21,808 bases of DNA from UBA1738 sp045580145 (GTDB taxonomy: Bacteria > Bacillota > Clostridia > UBA1381). Positions within the stretch are counted from its first letter, which is position 1, and each line of letters starts with the position of its first letter. Location of the stretch: positions 1-21,808 of the forward strand of contig JAZNNI010000005.1 of NCBI GenBank assembly GCA_045580145.1, written 5' to 3'. The position numbers and the translations under genes were made by a program. A model generated the notes under the pieces. That model saw only the letters and a program-made list of their open reading frames with translations, made no database searches and had not been told where the DNA came from. Positions 1 to 7,000 of this stretch are shown here, one piece after another.

Positions 1-167
1 TGCAGGAGATATGGCTTTTGAGTTTTATAACTGCCATCGGGCAATTTTGCGAGTTTATTTTGCAGTGCAAATATACGATAATTTCTTCTTTTTTCACTAT
101 TACTTATTACATTAAAATCCGTACACAAAGGATTTTAGGGGCGGCAAAGAGTAAATGCGTGATACGT

Positions 168-200
168 AAAAATCCCCGCACTTATCGTACGAGGATTTTT
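168..200 (-). terminator. Terminator after tRNA-Thr
   Basis: On the minus strand this forms a hairpin of about 14 bp (AAAAATCCTCG arm with a matching CGGGGATTTTT arm, including G-U pairs) around a GATAA loop, ending in five T. It directly follows the tRNA; the final A of the encoded CCA at 200 is the first base of the stem. The flanking A and T runs make it usable from either direction. Confidence 0.75.
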
Positions 201-274
201 GGAGCTGGTGACGGGATTTGAACCTGCAACCTGCGGTTTACGATACCGCTGCTCTGCCATTGAGCCACACCAGC
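200..274 (-). tRNA. tRNA-Thr (anticodon CGU)
   Basis: The minus strand folds as a full cloverleaf: acceptor GCTGGTG/CACCAGC, D-stem GCTC/GAGC, anticodon stem GCGGT/ACCGC with loop ATCGTAA giving anticodon CGT (reads ACG, Thr), a 5-nt variable loop and T-loop TTCAAAT. The 3' end TCCA is encoded. The T-stem (GCAGG/CCCGT) has one A-C mismatch in its middle, which is unusual but tolerable. A terminator follows at once. No convincing -35/-10 pair was found just upstream. Confidence 0.9.
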
Positions 275-280
275 AAATTG

Positions 281-304
281 GAATAAGGCGGCTCCGCTTT
301 ATTC
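281..304. repeat. Small inverted repeat upstream of tRNA-Thr
   Basis: GAATAAGGCG and CGCTTTATTC pair over 10 bp (one G-U) around a GCTC loop. It lies between the yqeY terminator and tRNA-Thr and has no T-run, so it is not an obvious terminator. It may be an RNA-processing stem in the tRNA precursor or a dispersed palindrome. Confidence 0.4.
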
Positions 305-362
305 ATGCCCATTTGCGTTTTCGCACCTTTTGCGCGAAAAAATCGCAAGGGATATCAAATTC

Positions 363-403
363 TTTTTTGCCTTATAGGAATACAGTTCCTTATAAAGCAA
401 AAA
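363..403. repeat. Long near-perfect hairpin beside the yqeY terminator
   Basis: TTTTTTGCCTTATAGGAA and TTCCTTATAAAGCAAAAA form an 18-bp stem with one bulged base and a TACAG loop. It abuts and partly overlaps the terminator at 399-425 and is bounded by T and A runs. It could be a second bidirectional terminator or a miniature palindromic element. Confidence 0.5.
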
Positions 404-425
404 GAGAGCCAAAAGGCTCTCTTTT
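399..425 (-). terminator. Terminator of rpsU-yqeY
   Basis: Perfect stem AAAGAGAGCC/GGCTCTCTTT with a 4-nt TTTT loop on the minus strand, followed by further T. It starts about 10 bp after the yqeY stop codon. Confidence 0.9.
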
Positions 426-434
426 CTTCATAGC

Positions 435-878
435 TTATGATAATAGTCCTTTTGCAATTTCATTTATCATACGGCCGTCGGCTCTGCCAACGGTTTTCGC
501 CTTAGCCTCTGCCATTACCTTGCCCATATCCTTTATAGATGATGCGCCAAGATGTTCTATAATTTCTTTAACTATAGCCTCAAGCTCGTCTTTGGTAAGC
601 TGCTTTGGCAGATACTCCATCAAAACATCCATTTCCGCCTTTAATTCGGCGATTAAATCGTCTCGGCCACTCTTTTCATAATCAGGGAGAGAATCCTTGC
701 GCTGCTTTAACTGCTTCGCAATTATTTCCAGAACTCCGTTATCGTCAAGAGTTACCTTATTGTCCTTTTCGAATTGAAGTACACCTGCTCGAACAAACTG
801 CACTACGTTCTTACGGACTGCATTTTTATCTTTCATTGCCGCTTTTAAATCTTCGGCAAGTCTTTCCTTAATAGTCAT
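435..878 (-). CDS. yqeY: GatB/YqeY domain protein
   Basis: The 147-residue product is the usual length for stand-alone YqeY. It has the family's helical N-terminal part (MTIKERLAEDLKAAMKDK start, QFVRAGVLQFEKD) and the C-terminal YLPKQLT...MGKVMAEAKAKTVGRADGR segment that resembles the tail of GatB, the tRNA-binding part of the Glu/Asp-tRNA amidotransferase. The biochemical role of free-standing YqeY is not settled; a tRNA-linked function is the usual guess. It begins 10 bp after the rpsU stop, with its AGGAAG ribosome binding site inside the rpsU end. The rpsU-yqeY pair is a conserved Firmicute arrangement. A strong terminator follows. Confidence 0.93.
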   Translation of the reverse strand: MTIKERLAEDLKAAMKDKNAVRKNVVQFVRAGVLQFEKDNKVTLDDNGVLEIIAKQLKQRKDSLPDYEKSGRDDLIAELKAEMDVLMEYLPKQLTKDELEAIVKEIIEHLGASSIKDMGKVMAEAKAKTVGRADGRMINEIAKGLLS

Positions 879-888
879 ACGCTACTTC

Positions 889-1065
889 CTATTTAAACTT
901 TCTCTTACGAGCAGCCTCGGATTTCTTTTTACGCTTTACGCTTGGCTTTTCGTAGTGTTCGCGTTTTCTGATTTCTGACATAACGCCCGACTTTGCGCAC
1001 TGACGCTTAAATCTTCTAAGAGCGCTGTCCAATGATTCATTTTCTTTTACACGAATTTCTGACAT
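889..1065 (-). CDS. rpsU: 30S ribosomal protein S21
   Basis: This is a 58-residue basic protein starting MSEIRVKENESLDSALRRF and ending in an Arg/Lys-rich tail, typical of bacterial S21, which sits on the 30S platform near the anti-Shine-Dalgarno helix. An in-frame ATG exists further upstream at 1137, but the start at 1065 is preferred because GGAGGGAGG lies just before it and the family begins there. Transcription comes from the consensus promoter at 1155-1184. It is cotranscribed with yqeY. Confidence 0.95.
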   Translation of the reverse strand: MSEIRVKENESLDSALRRFKRQCAKSGVMSEIRKREHYEKPSVKRKKKSEAARKRKFK

Positions 1066-1154
1066 TTGTATTTCCCTCCCTCCGGCAAAACAATTTCCGG
1101 CTGTTTGATGGATAATATGGAGAATATGAGACTTCATATTAACCCACGATATGT

Positions 1155-1184
1155 ATTATAACTTATTTTGCATATCATTGTCAA
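1155..1184 (-). promoter_or_regulatory. Sigma-A promoter of rpsU-yqeY
   Basis: On the minus strand TTGACA (1179-1184) and TATAAT (1155-1160) are separated by 18 bp, about 90 bp before the rpsU start. Both hexamers match consensus. Confidence 0.85.
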
Positions 1185-1232
1185 GTTTTTTAGAGATATT
1201 TTTACAAAAAATTGTCACAAATCTCTTTGAAA

Positions 1233-1268
1233 CAAAAAAATGCGGCATCACTTCAAAAGCAACGCCGC
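1233..1268 (-). terminator. Terminator of nth-HIT
   Basis: On the minus strand GCGGCGTTGC pairs with a GTGATGCCGC arm (12 bp with G-U pairs, 3-nt loop), followed by ATTTTTTT. It begins 7 bp after the HIT stop codon. Confidence 0.85.
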
Positions 1269-1275
1269 CAAAACA

Positions 1276-1620
1276 TCAGCCCGCCGGCCACGCAAATTTT
1301 CTCCCGCCGGTTAAGTGAAAATGAATATGCTGGACTGTTTGAAGCCCGTCTTCGCCGCAGTTATTTACAACGCGGTAGCCGTTTTCTGCAAAGCCAAGCT
1401 CCTTTGCAATTTTCGGAATAACCTCAAAAATTCTCGCAATATACTTCGAGTTTTCCTCCGTTACTTCATTTGCCGACTCAAAATGAATCTTCGGAATAAT
1501 AACTACGTGATATGGCGCTTGCGGTGCGATATCGTTAAATGCATACACCATCTCATCTTCATACACCTTTTCCGATGGGATTTCCCCCTTTATTATCTTA
1601 CAAAACAAACAATCCCCCAT
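1276..1620 (-). CDS. HIT-family nucleotide-binding hydrolase (HinT-like)
   Basis: The 114-residue protein has the full histidine-triad motif HIHFHLTGGR near the C-terminus, which provides the nucleophile for hydrolysing adenosine phosphoramidates and related nucleotides. The N-terminal CLFCKIIKGEIP segment is typical of the HinT branch; CxxC is often a zinc site there. The start at 1620 is chosen because AAAGGAG sits 8 nt upstream; a longer frame from 1638 would bury that site. The ribosome binding site lies inside the end of nth, whose stop codon is 1 nt before this start, so translation is probably coupled. Cytosolic. The exact substrate cannot be told from sequence. Confidence 0.92.
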   Translation of the reverse strand: MGDCLFCKIIKGEIPSEKVYEDEMVYAFNDIAPQAPYHVVIIPKIHFESANEVTEENSKYIARIFEVIPKIAKELGFAENGYRVVNNCGEDGLQTVQHIHFHLTGGRKFAWPAG

Positions 1621-1621
1621 T

Positions 1622-2257
1622 TTATTTTCTCCTTTCAAAATACTTACAAAATTCTTTTATTTCACATATCTCGCACTTTGGCTTTCTCGCCGTACACACA
1701 CGTCTTCCGTGATTTACAAACCTGTGACAAAGTCCCAGTTGCTCGTCCGGATTAATTATTTTTTTCAAATCCTGTTCTATTTTTTCAGGCGTATCGTTAC
1801 TTGTAAGCCCCGTCCTTTTTGAAAGGCGCATACAATGTGTATCCACAACAACCGCAGGCTTTCCAAAAATATCTCCAAGCACCAAATTGGCAGTCTTTCT
1901 GCCCGTCCCAGCAAGCGTTAACAGCTCCTCCATCGTATCCGGAACCTCACCATCGAAATGCTCTAAAATCCGCCTACAACAAAGAATTATATTCTTCGCC
2001 TTATTTCTGAAGAAACCTATTGAACGGATGTCTTCACAAAGCTCGTCGTAGTCAGCATTTGCAAAGGCTTGTGCATCAGGATATTTTTTAAATAACGTTT
2101 CCGTTACAATGTTCACCCTCGCATCTGTGCATTGCGCCGACATCTGTGTGGCAATCAGCATTTGAAGCGGAGTTTCATAATTAAGACTGCACTTAACATC
2201 GGGATATACACATTTTAGTGTTTTCACTATCCCCTCTGCCCTGTCTTTTTTTCTCAT
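1622..2257 (-). CDS. nth: Endonuclease III (base-excision DNA glycosylase/AP lyase)
   Basis: The 211-residue product is standard Nth length. The helix-hairpin-helix LAGTGRKTANLVL carries the catalytic Lys (Lys120 in E. coli), VDTH carries the catalytic Asp (Asp138), and the C-terminus has the C-x6-C-x2-C-x5-C iron-sulfur motif (CTARKPKCEICEIKEFC). It removes oxidised pyrimidines and cleaves the abasic site. It is the first gene of a two-gene operon with the HIT protein, driven by the promoter at 2301-2329. The functional link between the two genes is unclear. Confidence 0.96.
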   Translation of the reverse strand: MRKKDRAEGIVKTLKCVYPDVKCSLNYETPLQMLIATQMSAQCTDARVNIVTETLFKKYPDAQAFANADYDELCEDIRSIGFFRNKAKNIILCCRRILEHFDGEVPDTMEELLTLAGTGRKTANLVLGDIFGKPAVVVDTHCMRLSKRTGLTSNDTPEKIEQDLKKIINPDEQLGLCHRFVNHGRRVCTARKPKCEICEIKEFCKYFERRK

Positions 2258-2300
2258 TTAAAGCCGCCTTTCCGCCTGTACGGCAATATTTGATAATTAT

Positions 2301-2329
2301 ATTATACCTCCTCTTTCCAAAAATTTCAA
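2301..2329 (-). promoter_or_regulatory. Sigma-A promoter of nth-HIT
   Basis: On the minus strand TTGAAA (2324-2329) and TATAAT (2301-2306) have exactly 17 bp between them. It is divergent from the promoter of the Wzz gene about 60 bp away. Confidence 0.8.
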
Positions 2330-2367
2330 TAGATTTAATTTTTTATGCTTCTTATCACAAAAAATTA

Positions 2368-2436
2368 TTGATTTTGGCAATATGATATGCTATAATTAAG
2401 GTAATTATGCTATAATTAAGGTAATTATGCTAAAAT
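2368..2436 (+). promoter_or_regulatory. Promoter with tandemly repeated extended -10 elements
   Basis: TTGATT (2368-2373), 17 bp, then TATAAT (2391-2396) preceded by TGC, giving a full promoter with an extended -10. The 20-bp unit ATGCTATAATTAAGGTAATT occurs twice back to back (2387-2406 and 2407-2426). A third partial copy (2427-2436) ends in TGCTAAAAT. Each copy therefore brings its own TGn-TATAAT-like -10, spaced 20 bp apart. Which ones are used is not knowable here. Confidence 0.7.
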
Positions 2437-2449
2437 AGGAGATGATTTT

Positions 2450-3145
2450 TTGAAGGAACAGTTAACCATTACTGAACTTATAGATATGATGATACGAAGA
2501 TGGTGGATTCTTGCCATCACTGCTATCAGTCTTGCAGTTGCAACCTTTGCATACACAGAGATCTTTATGGACCCGCTGTATAGAACTGACGGCACACTTT
2601 ACGTAAATGCGCACAGAACACAATCGGGCGACGTTTCGCAAACGCGTATCCTTGCTTCTCAGGAACTTGTTAATACATACAAGGAAATACTGGGACGGCG
2701 CACCTTCCTTGCCCAAGTCTCTGCTGATTTGGACAACAGATACTCGACTAAAAACCTATCAAATATGATTTCTATGGACTCAGTTAACGGTACTGAAATC
2801 CTTGAAATCACAGTTATCGGGAAGGTTCCGGAGGATGTTTATAAGATATGTCACAGTGTTCTTACTCATGCTCCCGACGAACTTATAAGGGTCATAAATG
2901 CCGGTGCTGTTAAAATCCTTGATGACGGACAGATTCCAACAACACCTGTTGCCCCTAATGCCAAGCGAAATACCTTGATAGCTTTTCTTATAGGCATAGT
3001 TTTGGGCGGTTTTCTTGTTCTTCTTCTCGAACTTTTCGACACGCGAATCAAGTCAAGAGAAGACGTTATTCATAGATATGAAGAACCGCTTTTAGGAGAA
3101 ATTCCGGAGCTTATTCCTCAGAAAAAGGTAGGTGCTGACAAATGA
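2450..3145 (+). CDS. Wzz/CpsC-type chain-length regulator, BY-kinase adaptor
   Basis: The 231-residue membrane protein has the Wzz layout: a short cytosolic N-terminus (TITELIDMMIRRWW), transmembrane helix 1 at about 15-36, an extracellular loop of about 135 residues, a PTTPVAPNAKRN motif just before helix 2 (about 172-193), and a short cytosolic tail. In Firmicutes such proteins activate the tyrosine kinase encoded next door and set exopolysaccharide chain length. The start is TTG at 2450, supported by AGGAGATGA a few bases upstream; no in-frame ATG lies nearby. Its end overlaps the next gene by ATGA, so the two are translationally coupled. No glycosyltransferase, flippase or polymerase gene is adjacent, so the polymer it serves is unknown. 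Confidence 0.88.
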   Translation: MKEQLTITELIDMMIRRWWILAITAISLAVATFAYTEIFMDPLYRTDGTLYVNAHRTQSGDVSQTRILASQELVNTYKEILGRRTFLAQVSADLDNRYSTKNLSNMISMDSVNGTEILEITVIGKVPEDVYKICHSVLTHAPDELIRVINAGAVKILDDGQIPTTPVAPNAKRNTLIAFLIGIVLGGFLVLLLELFDTRIKSREDVIHRYEEPLLGEIPELIPQKKVGADK

Positions 3146-4116
3146 ACATCTTAAAACTTATCGGCGACTTTAACATCAAAAAAGCCAACAACCGACGCGA
3201 AGAGGCGACAACAAGAAGAATTAATACCCTTCTCACTGATGACACAGCATTTATTGTAAAGGAAGCATATAAAACTGCCAGAACTAACATTCGTTTTTCG
3301 CTTAGCTCTGAAAAGGGTTGCAAAAAGATTATCATTACATCTGCAAGCCCGCACGAAGGTAAAACAACAACTTGCCTTAATCTTGCGATTGCATTTGCAC
3401 AAACCGACGCAAAGGTTCTTATCATTGATGCCGACCTTAGAAAGCCGAGAATTTATCGTCACCTTTCCATCGAGAGAGAAAACGGACTTTCTGATCTCTT
3501 ATGCGGACTTATTGACAAAGAAACCGCCATTAAGCATTGCGCAGAGCATAAAATAGACTGTATTACTTCGGGTCAAATACCTCCAAATCCGGCAGAGCTT
3601 TTATCATCACCCGAAATGGAGCAGCTTCTTGACGAGTTAGGCAAAGATTATGACTACATCTTCATAGATACTCCTCCGGTTACAGTTGTTACCGAAGCTG
3701 CTGCAATGGCGAAATGTGCAAGCGGTGTACTTTTAGTCATTCGTCAGAATAATACTATCTTTGAGTCAATCGACCGAGCAAGAAACAGCCTTAAAATGGC
3801 AAATGCCAAAATTTTAGGTTACATCTTGAATGACGTAAGTGCCGGTTCATACGGCTATGGCACATATAACAAGTATGGGCATAGAAAAAAATACAATTAT
3901 GGATATGGCTACGACTACGGATATGGCTACGGATATGGCTACGGCTACGATTACAGCTATGGTACATCATCCGACTACGGCTACGGATATAAAGAAAGAA
4001 AAAGAACCGAAAAAGCATCCGCCACAAAAACCGAACAGCCTGATAATAGAAAAAAGAGTTTTCTTAACAATTTTAAAAAAACAGATGATAAAAAGAATGT
4101 AAACAAAAAGAAATAA
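3142..4116 (+). CDS. CpsD/CapB-type bacterial tyrosine kinase with long Tyr-Gly tail
   Basis: The 324-residue product carries the three BY-kinase signatures: Walker A SASPHEGKTTT (about 67-77), Walker A' VLIIDADLRKPR (about 92-103) and Walker B YIFIDTPPV (about 172-180). It is the cytosolic P-loop partner of the preceding Wzz protein. The C-terminal autophosphorylation cluster is extreme: residues 237-283 hold 19 Tyr in 47 positions, mostly as Tyr-Gly dipeptides, where many relatives have only a handful. A basic Lys/Arg/Asn tail of about 40 residues follows. At DNA level the tail is built from a 12-bp unit, GGATATGGCTAC, and shorter variants. Translation is coupled to the gene upstream by ATGA overlap, and a terminator follows. 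Kinase assignment is firm; substrate unknown. Confidence 0.92.
   Translation: MNILKLIGDFNIKKANNRREEATTRRINTLLTDDTAFIVKEAYKTARTNIRFSLSSEKGCKKIIITSASPHEGKTTTCLNLAIAFAQTDAKVLIIDADLRKPRIYRHLSIERENGLSDLLCGLIDKETAIKHCAEHKIDCITSGQIPPNPAELLSSPEMEQLLDELGKDYDYIFIDTPPVTVVTEAAAMAKCASGVLLVIRQNNTIFESIDRARNSLKMANAKILGYILNDVSAGSYGYGTYNKYGHRKKYNYGYGYDYGYGYGYGYGYDYSYGTSSDYGYGYKERKRTEKASATKTEQPDNRKKSFLNNFKKTDDKKNVNKKK
3892..3990 (+). repeat. Tyr-Gly coding minisatellite
   Basis: Within the kinase gene the 12-bp unit GGATATGGCTAC occurs three times, interspersed with six-base variants (GACTAC, GGCTAC, GATTAC). Together these encode the alternating Tyr/Gly tail. Perfect adjacent units make copy-number change by slippage plausible without frameshift, because all units are multiples of three. 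Confidence 0.75.
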
Positions 4117-4126
4117 TATTAAACAC

Positions 4127-4155
4127 AAAAGGTGATTCAAAATGAATCACCTTTT
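4127..4155 (+). terminator. Terminator of the Wzz/kinase operon
   Basis: Perfect 13-bp stem AAAAGGTGATTCA/TGAATCACCTTTT with a 3-nt loop, about 10 bp after the kinase stop. The flanking A and T runs could make it work both ways. Confidence 0.88.
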
Positions 4156-4318
4156 AGACTGTCAAAAAATTCGTTCTACCGCAAGCAAATCTTTTATTGT
4201 TAAAAAATTGTATATTAAAATAAGTATGAAAAATAGTTATAATTTTATAAAATCAGCGGTTTTTTCACACCTTCATCATTCTGACAGCAAAAAATCCGAA
4301 AAAAATCACAAAAATGTA

Positions 4319-4347
4319 TTGACTTTTTAAATTTTTAATAGTATAAT
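4319..4347 (+). promoter_or_regulatory. Sigma-A promoter of the T-box transcript
   Basis: TTGACT (4319-4324), exactly 17 bp, then TATAAT (4342-4347). Transcription would begin near 4355, just ahead of the T-box stem I. Confidence 0.88.
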
Positions 4348-4370
4348 ACAATATAAATTTGAATATCACA

Positions 4371-4637
4371 AAGAACGACTATGACGAAGACGGTCGGATT
4401 GTAAAGCTTAGAGAGAGTTGCCGGTTGGTGCGAGGCAATGGTGGACCTTTCCAATGACTTATCACTTCTGAGTCGGAGGACCGAAAGGCAATGCTGAGTA
4501 GACTCCTTCCGTAATGCTGCGTAAAAGCAAAGGGCTTGTTAGAGCTCGGTAAGTGACGGATTATTTTCCGTAATTTGAGTGGTACCGCGGGTTATTATAA
4601 CTCGTCTCAAGGATTTCTTTGAGGCGGGTTTTTTGTT
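4371..4637 (+). ncRNA. T-box riboswitch, probable Ile (AUC) specifier
   Basis: The leader has the T-box parts in order: a stem I base with K-turn elements (GACT-ATGAC-GAAG against CTTC-TG-AGTC), the AGAGAG region and GGTGCGA distal-loop motif, and the T-box core TGGTACCGCGG (4580-4590). A terminator follows (CTCGTCTCAA pairing with TTGAGGCGGG, then TTTTTT). The specifier loop between GAC (4456) and CTTC (4465) reads TTATCA; placing the codon just before the conserved purine gives ATC at 4461-4463, for tRNA-Ile. The TGGT bulge would pair with a tRNA ending ACCA, which fits Ile. Uncharged tRNA binding would disrupt the terminator and switch on the ligase gene. Other registers (UUA Leu, UAU Tyr) are less likely but not excluded. 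Confidence 0.9.
4599..4637 (+). terminator. T-box regulated intrinsic terminator
   Basis: CTCGTCTCAA (4601-4610) pairs with TTGAGGCGGG (4619-4628), followed by TTTTTTG. The 5' part can instead pair with GAG/TTGAG near 4575-4580 to form the antiterminator around the T-box bulge. Confidence 0.88.
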
Positions 4638-4690
4638 TTATTCAAGTTCGTAACAAATACCAGTTCACGAAAATGAAAGGAGACAAAACA

Positions 4691-6991
4691 ATGGATTACA
4701 GTTTAAAAGAAGTCGCAGGCAGAATCAAAGACCTGCGCGAAGCAAAAGGCTACACACAGGAAGAGCTTGCAAAGCTCTGCGGAGTGTCGCTTGATGATTA
4801 CAAAGTTTTAGAGATGGGCGAAACAGATTTTAGTTTCACCTTCATCTATAAATGCGCAAAAGCTTGCGGAGTTGAAGTGGTTGATATTTTAGAAGGAACA
4901 AGTACAACTCTTACATCCTTTGCTATCACAAGAAAAGGCGAAGGCCTTAAAATCGTAAAAAAGCACGGTGTTGAATACAACAACCTCGCTCCTAAGTTCA
5001 GGGAAAAGCTCGCAGAACCTTTCCTCGTTAAATTCCCGTATCTTGAAGAGGAACAAAATAGCCCGATTCATTTAAACTCACACAACGGTCAGGAATTTGA
5101 TGTTATCGTTAAAGGTTCACTTAAGGTTCAGGTAGGAAACCATATAGACGTCCTTCACGAAGGTGACTCTATTTTCTATAACAGCATCATCCCGCACGGT
5201 ATGATTGCAGCAAGCGAGGGTGGTTGCGAATTCCACGCAGTCGTATTAAATCCTCAAGATGGCAGCGTCAGCGAAGAATATCCTGAAGCCCCAATGATTG
5301 CCGCTAAAGTTGCCGCTAAAAAAGCAAAGTCAGAAACTGTTGCAGATAAATACATCGAATCATCTTATGATGAACACGGTGTATTTAACGGCATCACATT
5401 CAAAAACGATGACACATTCAACTTTGCATTTGACTGTGTTGATGCAATAGCCGAAAAAACTCCTGATAAACTTGCAATGATGTGGGTTGCAAATGACAAG
5501 ACAGACCGAAAGTTTACTTTCAGCGATATGAAAAAGTATTCTGCAAAAACTGCAAACTATTTCGAGTCTCTCGGCATCAAAAAAGGCGATACTGTAATGC
5601 TCGTATTAAAGAGACACTATCAATTCTGGTTCTGTATGCTTGCACTTCATAAAATTGGAGCTATCGCAATCCCCGCAACCAATCAACTTGTAGAACACGA
5701 TTTTGAGTACCGATACAAAGCCGCTAAAGTAAAGGCTATCGTATGTACCGCAGATGGAGAAGTTTCAGATGAAGCTGAAAAAGCAGCTGCAGCATTTCCG
5801 GAAATGGTTAAGGTTTTGGTTGGCGGCAAGAAAGAAGGCTGGAACGACTTTAATGTTGAAATGGAGCGTTTCAGTACACATTATTTCCGTACAGAGAACA
5901 CACCTTGCGGAAACGATCCAATGCTTATGCTCTTTACATCCGGAACAACAGGATATCCGAGAATTGCAACACATTCATACAAATATGCTCTTGGTCATTA
6001 TCCTACTGCAAAGCATTGGCATAATGTAAATCCTGACGGACTTCACTTTACAATTTCCGATACAGGTTGGGGTAAAGCTCTTTGGGGTAAGCTCTACGGA
6101 CAGTGGCTCTGTGAAGCAGCACAATTCACCTATGACTTTGACCGTTTCCATTCAGAAGATATCTTGCCAATGTTTGCAAAATACCATATCACAACCTTCT
6201 GTGCACCGCCTACAATGTATCGCTTCTTCATCAAAGAAGACTTGTCAAAATATGACCTTTCCTCTATCGAGTATGCAACAACTGCAGGTGAAGCACTAAA
6301 CCCTGAGGTTTTCAATCAGTTCAAGAAAGCAACAGGACTTACAATTATGGAAGGCTTCGGCCAGACCGACACAACTCTCTCCATCGCAAACTTTGTGGGC
6401 TCTACACCGAAAATCGGTTCAATGGGCAGACCAAGTCCTTTATATGACGTTGTAATTTTAGACCCTGACGGAAATGAATGTAAGACCGGTGATGCAGGTG
6501 AAATCTGTATCCGCGTAAAAGATAAAGCTCCTTGCGGACTTTTCATTGGATATTATCTGGACGACGAGAAAACAAAAGAAGTATGGCACGATGGTTTCTA
6601 TCACACAGGAGACCAGGCAACAATGGACGAAGACGGATATCTTTGGTATGTGGGCCGTATCGATGATGTTATCAAATCATCAGGATACCGTATCGGACCT
6701 TTTGAAATCGAAAGCGTTATTATGGAACTTCCTTATGTTTTGGAATGTGCAATCACTCCTGTCCCTGATGAAGTGCGCGGTCAGATTGTAAAGGCTACAA
6801 TCGTACTCGTAAAAGGAACCGAAGGCACAGATGAGCTTAAAAAGGAGATTCAGGAGTATGTCAAAACACATACCGCCCCTTACAAATACCCAAGAATTGT
6901 GGAATTTGTCGATGAGCTTCCTAAGACTATCAGCGGTAAGGTAAGACGTGTTGAAATCCGTAAAAATGACTTGGAGAAAATGAATAAGTAG
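4691..6991 (+). CDS. XRE-HTH/cupin/AMP-forming acyl-CoA ligase fusion
   Basis: The 766-residue protein has three modules. Residues about 4-66 are an XRE-type helix-turn-helix (RIKDLREAKGYTQEELAKLC). About 75-190 are a cupin. From about 220 to the end is an ANL-superfamily ligase with P-loop FTSGTTGYPR (about 415), TTAGEALNP, EGFGQTD, YHTGDQA, GRIDDVIKSSGYR and PKTISGKVRRVE with the catalytic Lys at about 750. The TGWGKALWGKLYGQW stretch resembles medium-chain acyl-CoA synthetases. It would form acyl-CoA from a carboxylic acid, ATP and CoA, while the front half may sense a ligand or bind DNA. The start at 4691 is supported by AAAGGAG 8 nt upstream; a longer frame from 4619 would begin inside the terminator. 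It is monocistronic and under T-box control. The acid used is not determinable; a branched acid is inferred from the Ile specifier. Confidence 0.9.
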   Translation: MDYSLKEVAGRIKDLREAKGYTQEELAKLCGVSLDDYKVLEMGETDFSFTFIYKCAKACGVEVVDILEGTSTTLTSFAITRKGEGLKIVKKHGVEYNNLAPKFREKLAEPFLVKFPYLEEEQNSPIHLNSHNGQEFDVIVKGSLKVQVGNHIDVLHEGDSIFYNSIIPHGMIAASEGGCEFHAVVLNPQDGSVSEEYPEAPMIAAKVAAKKAKSETVADKYIESSYDEHGVFNGITFKNDDTFNFAFDCVDAIAEKTPDKLAMMWVANDKTDRKFTFSDMKKYSAKTANYFESLGIKKGDTVMLVLKRHYQFWFCMLALHKIGAIAIPATNQLVEHDFEYRYKAAKVKAIVCTADGEVSDEAEKAAAAFPEMVKVLVGGKKEGWNDFNVEMERFSTHYFRTENTPCGNDPMLMLFTSGTTGYPRIATHSYKYALGHYPTAKHWHNVNPDGLHFTISDTGWGKALWGKLYGQWLCEAAQFTYDFDRFHSEDILPMFAKYHITTFCAPPTMYRFFIKEDLSKYDLSSIEYATTAGEALNPEVFNQFKKATGLTIMEGFGQTDTTLSIANFVGSTPKIGSMGRPSPLYDVVILDPDGNECKTGDAGEICIRVKDKAPCGLFIGYYLDDEKTKEVWHDGFYHTGDQATMDEDGYLWYVGRIDDVIKSSGYRIGPFEIESVIMELPYVLECAITPVPDEVRGQIVKATIVLVKGTEGTDELKKEIQEYVKTHTAPYKYPRIVEFVDELPKTISGKVRRVEIRKNDLEKMNK

Positions 6992-7000
6992 AACATATGA

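Noticed and set aside
18..221. Open frame of 67 codons at the left edge
   Set aside because: It has no ribosome binding site, has biased composition and runs through the tRNA-Thr terminator into the tRNA gene.
199..681. Long plus-strand frame (160 codons)
   Set aside because: It reads antisense through tRNA-Thr and yqeY; the early residues are the typical misread of a tRNA T-arm.
3791..4027. Arg/Ser/His-rich minus-strand frame
   Set aside because: It is the complement of the Tyr-Gly repeat; its pattern comes from the repeat itself.
4142..4330. Small frame after the kinase gene
   Set aside because: It starts inside the terminator stem and has no ribosome binding site; AT-rich intergenic DNA.
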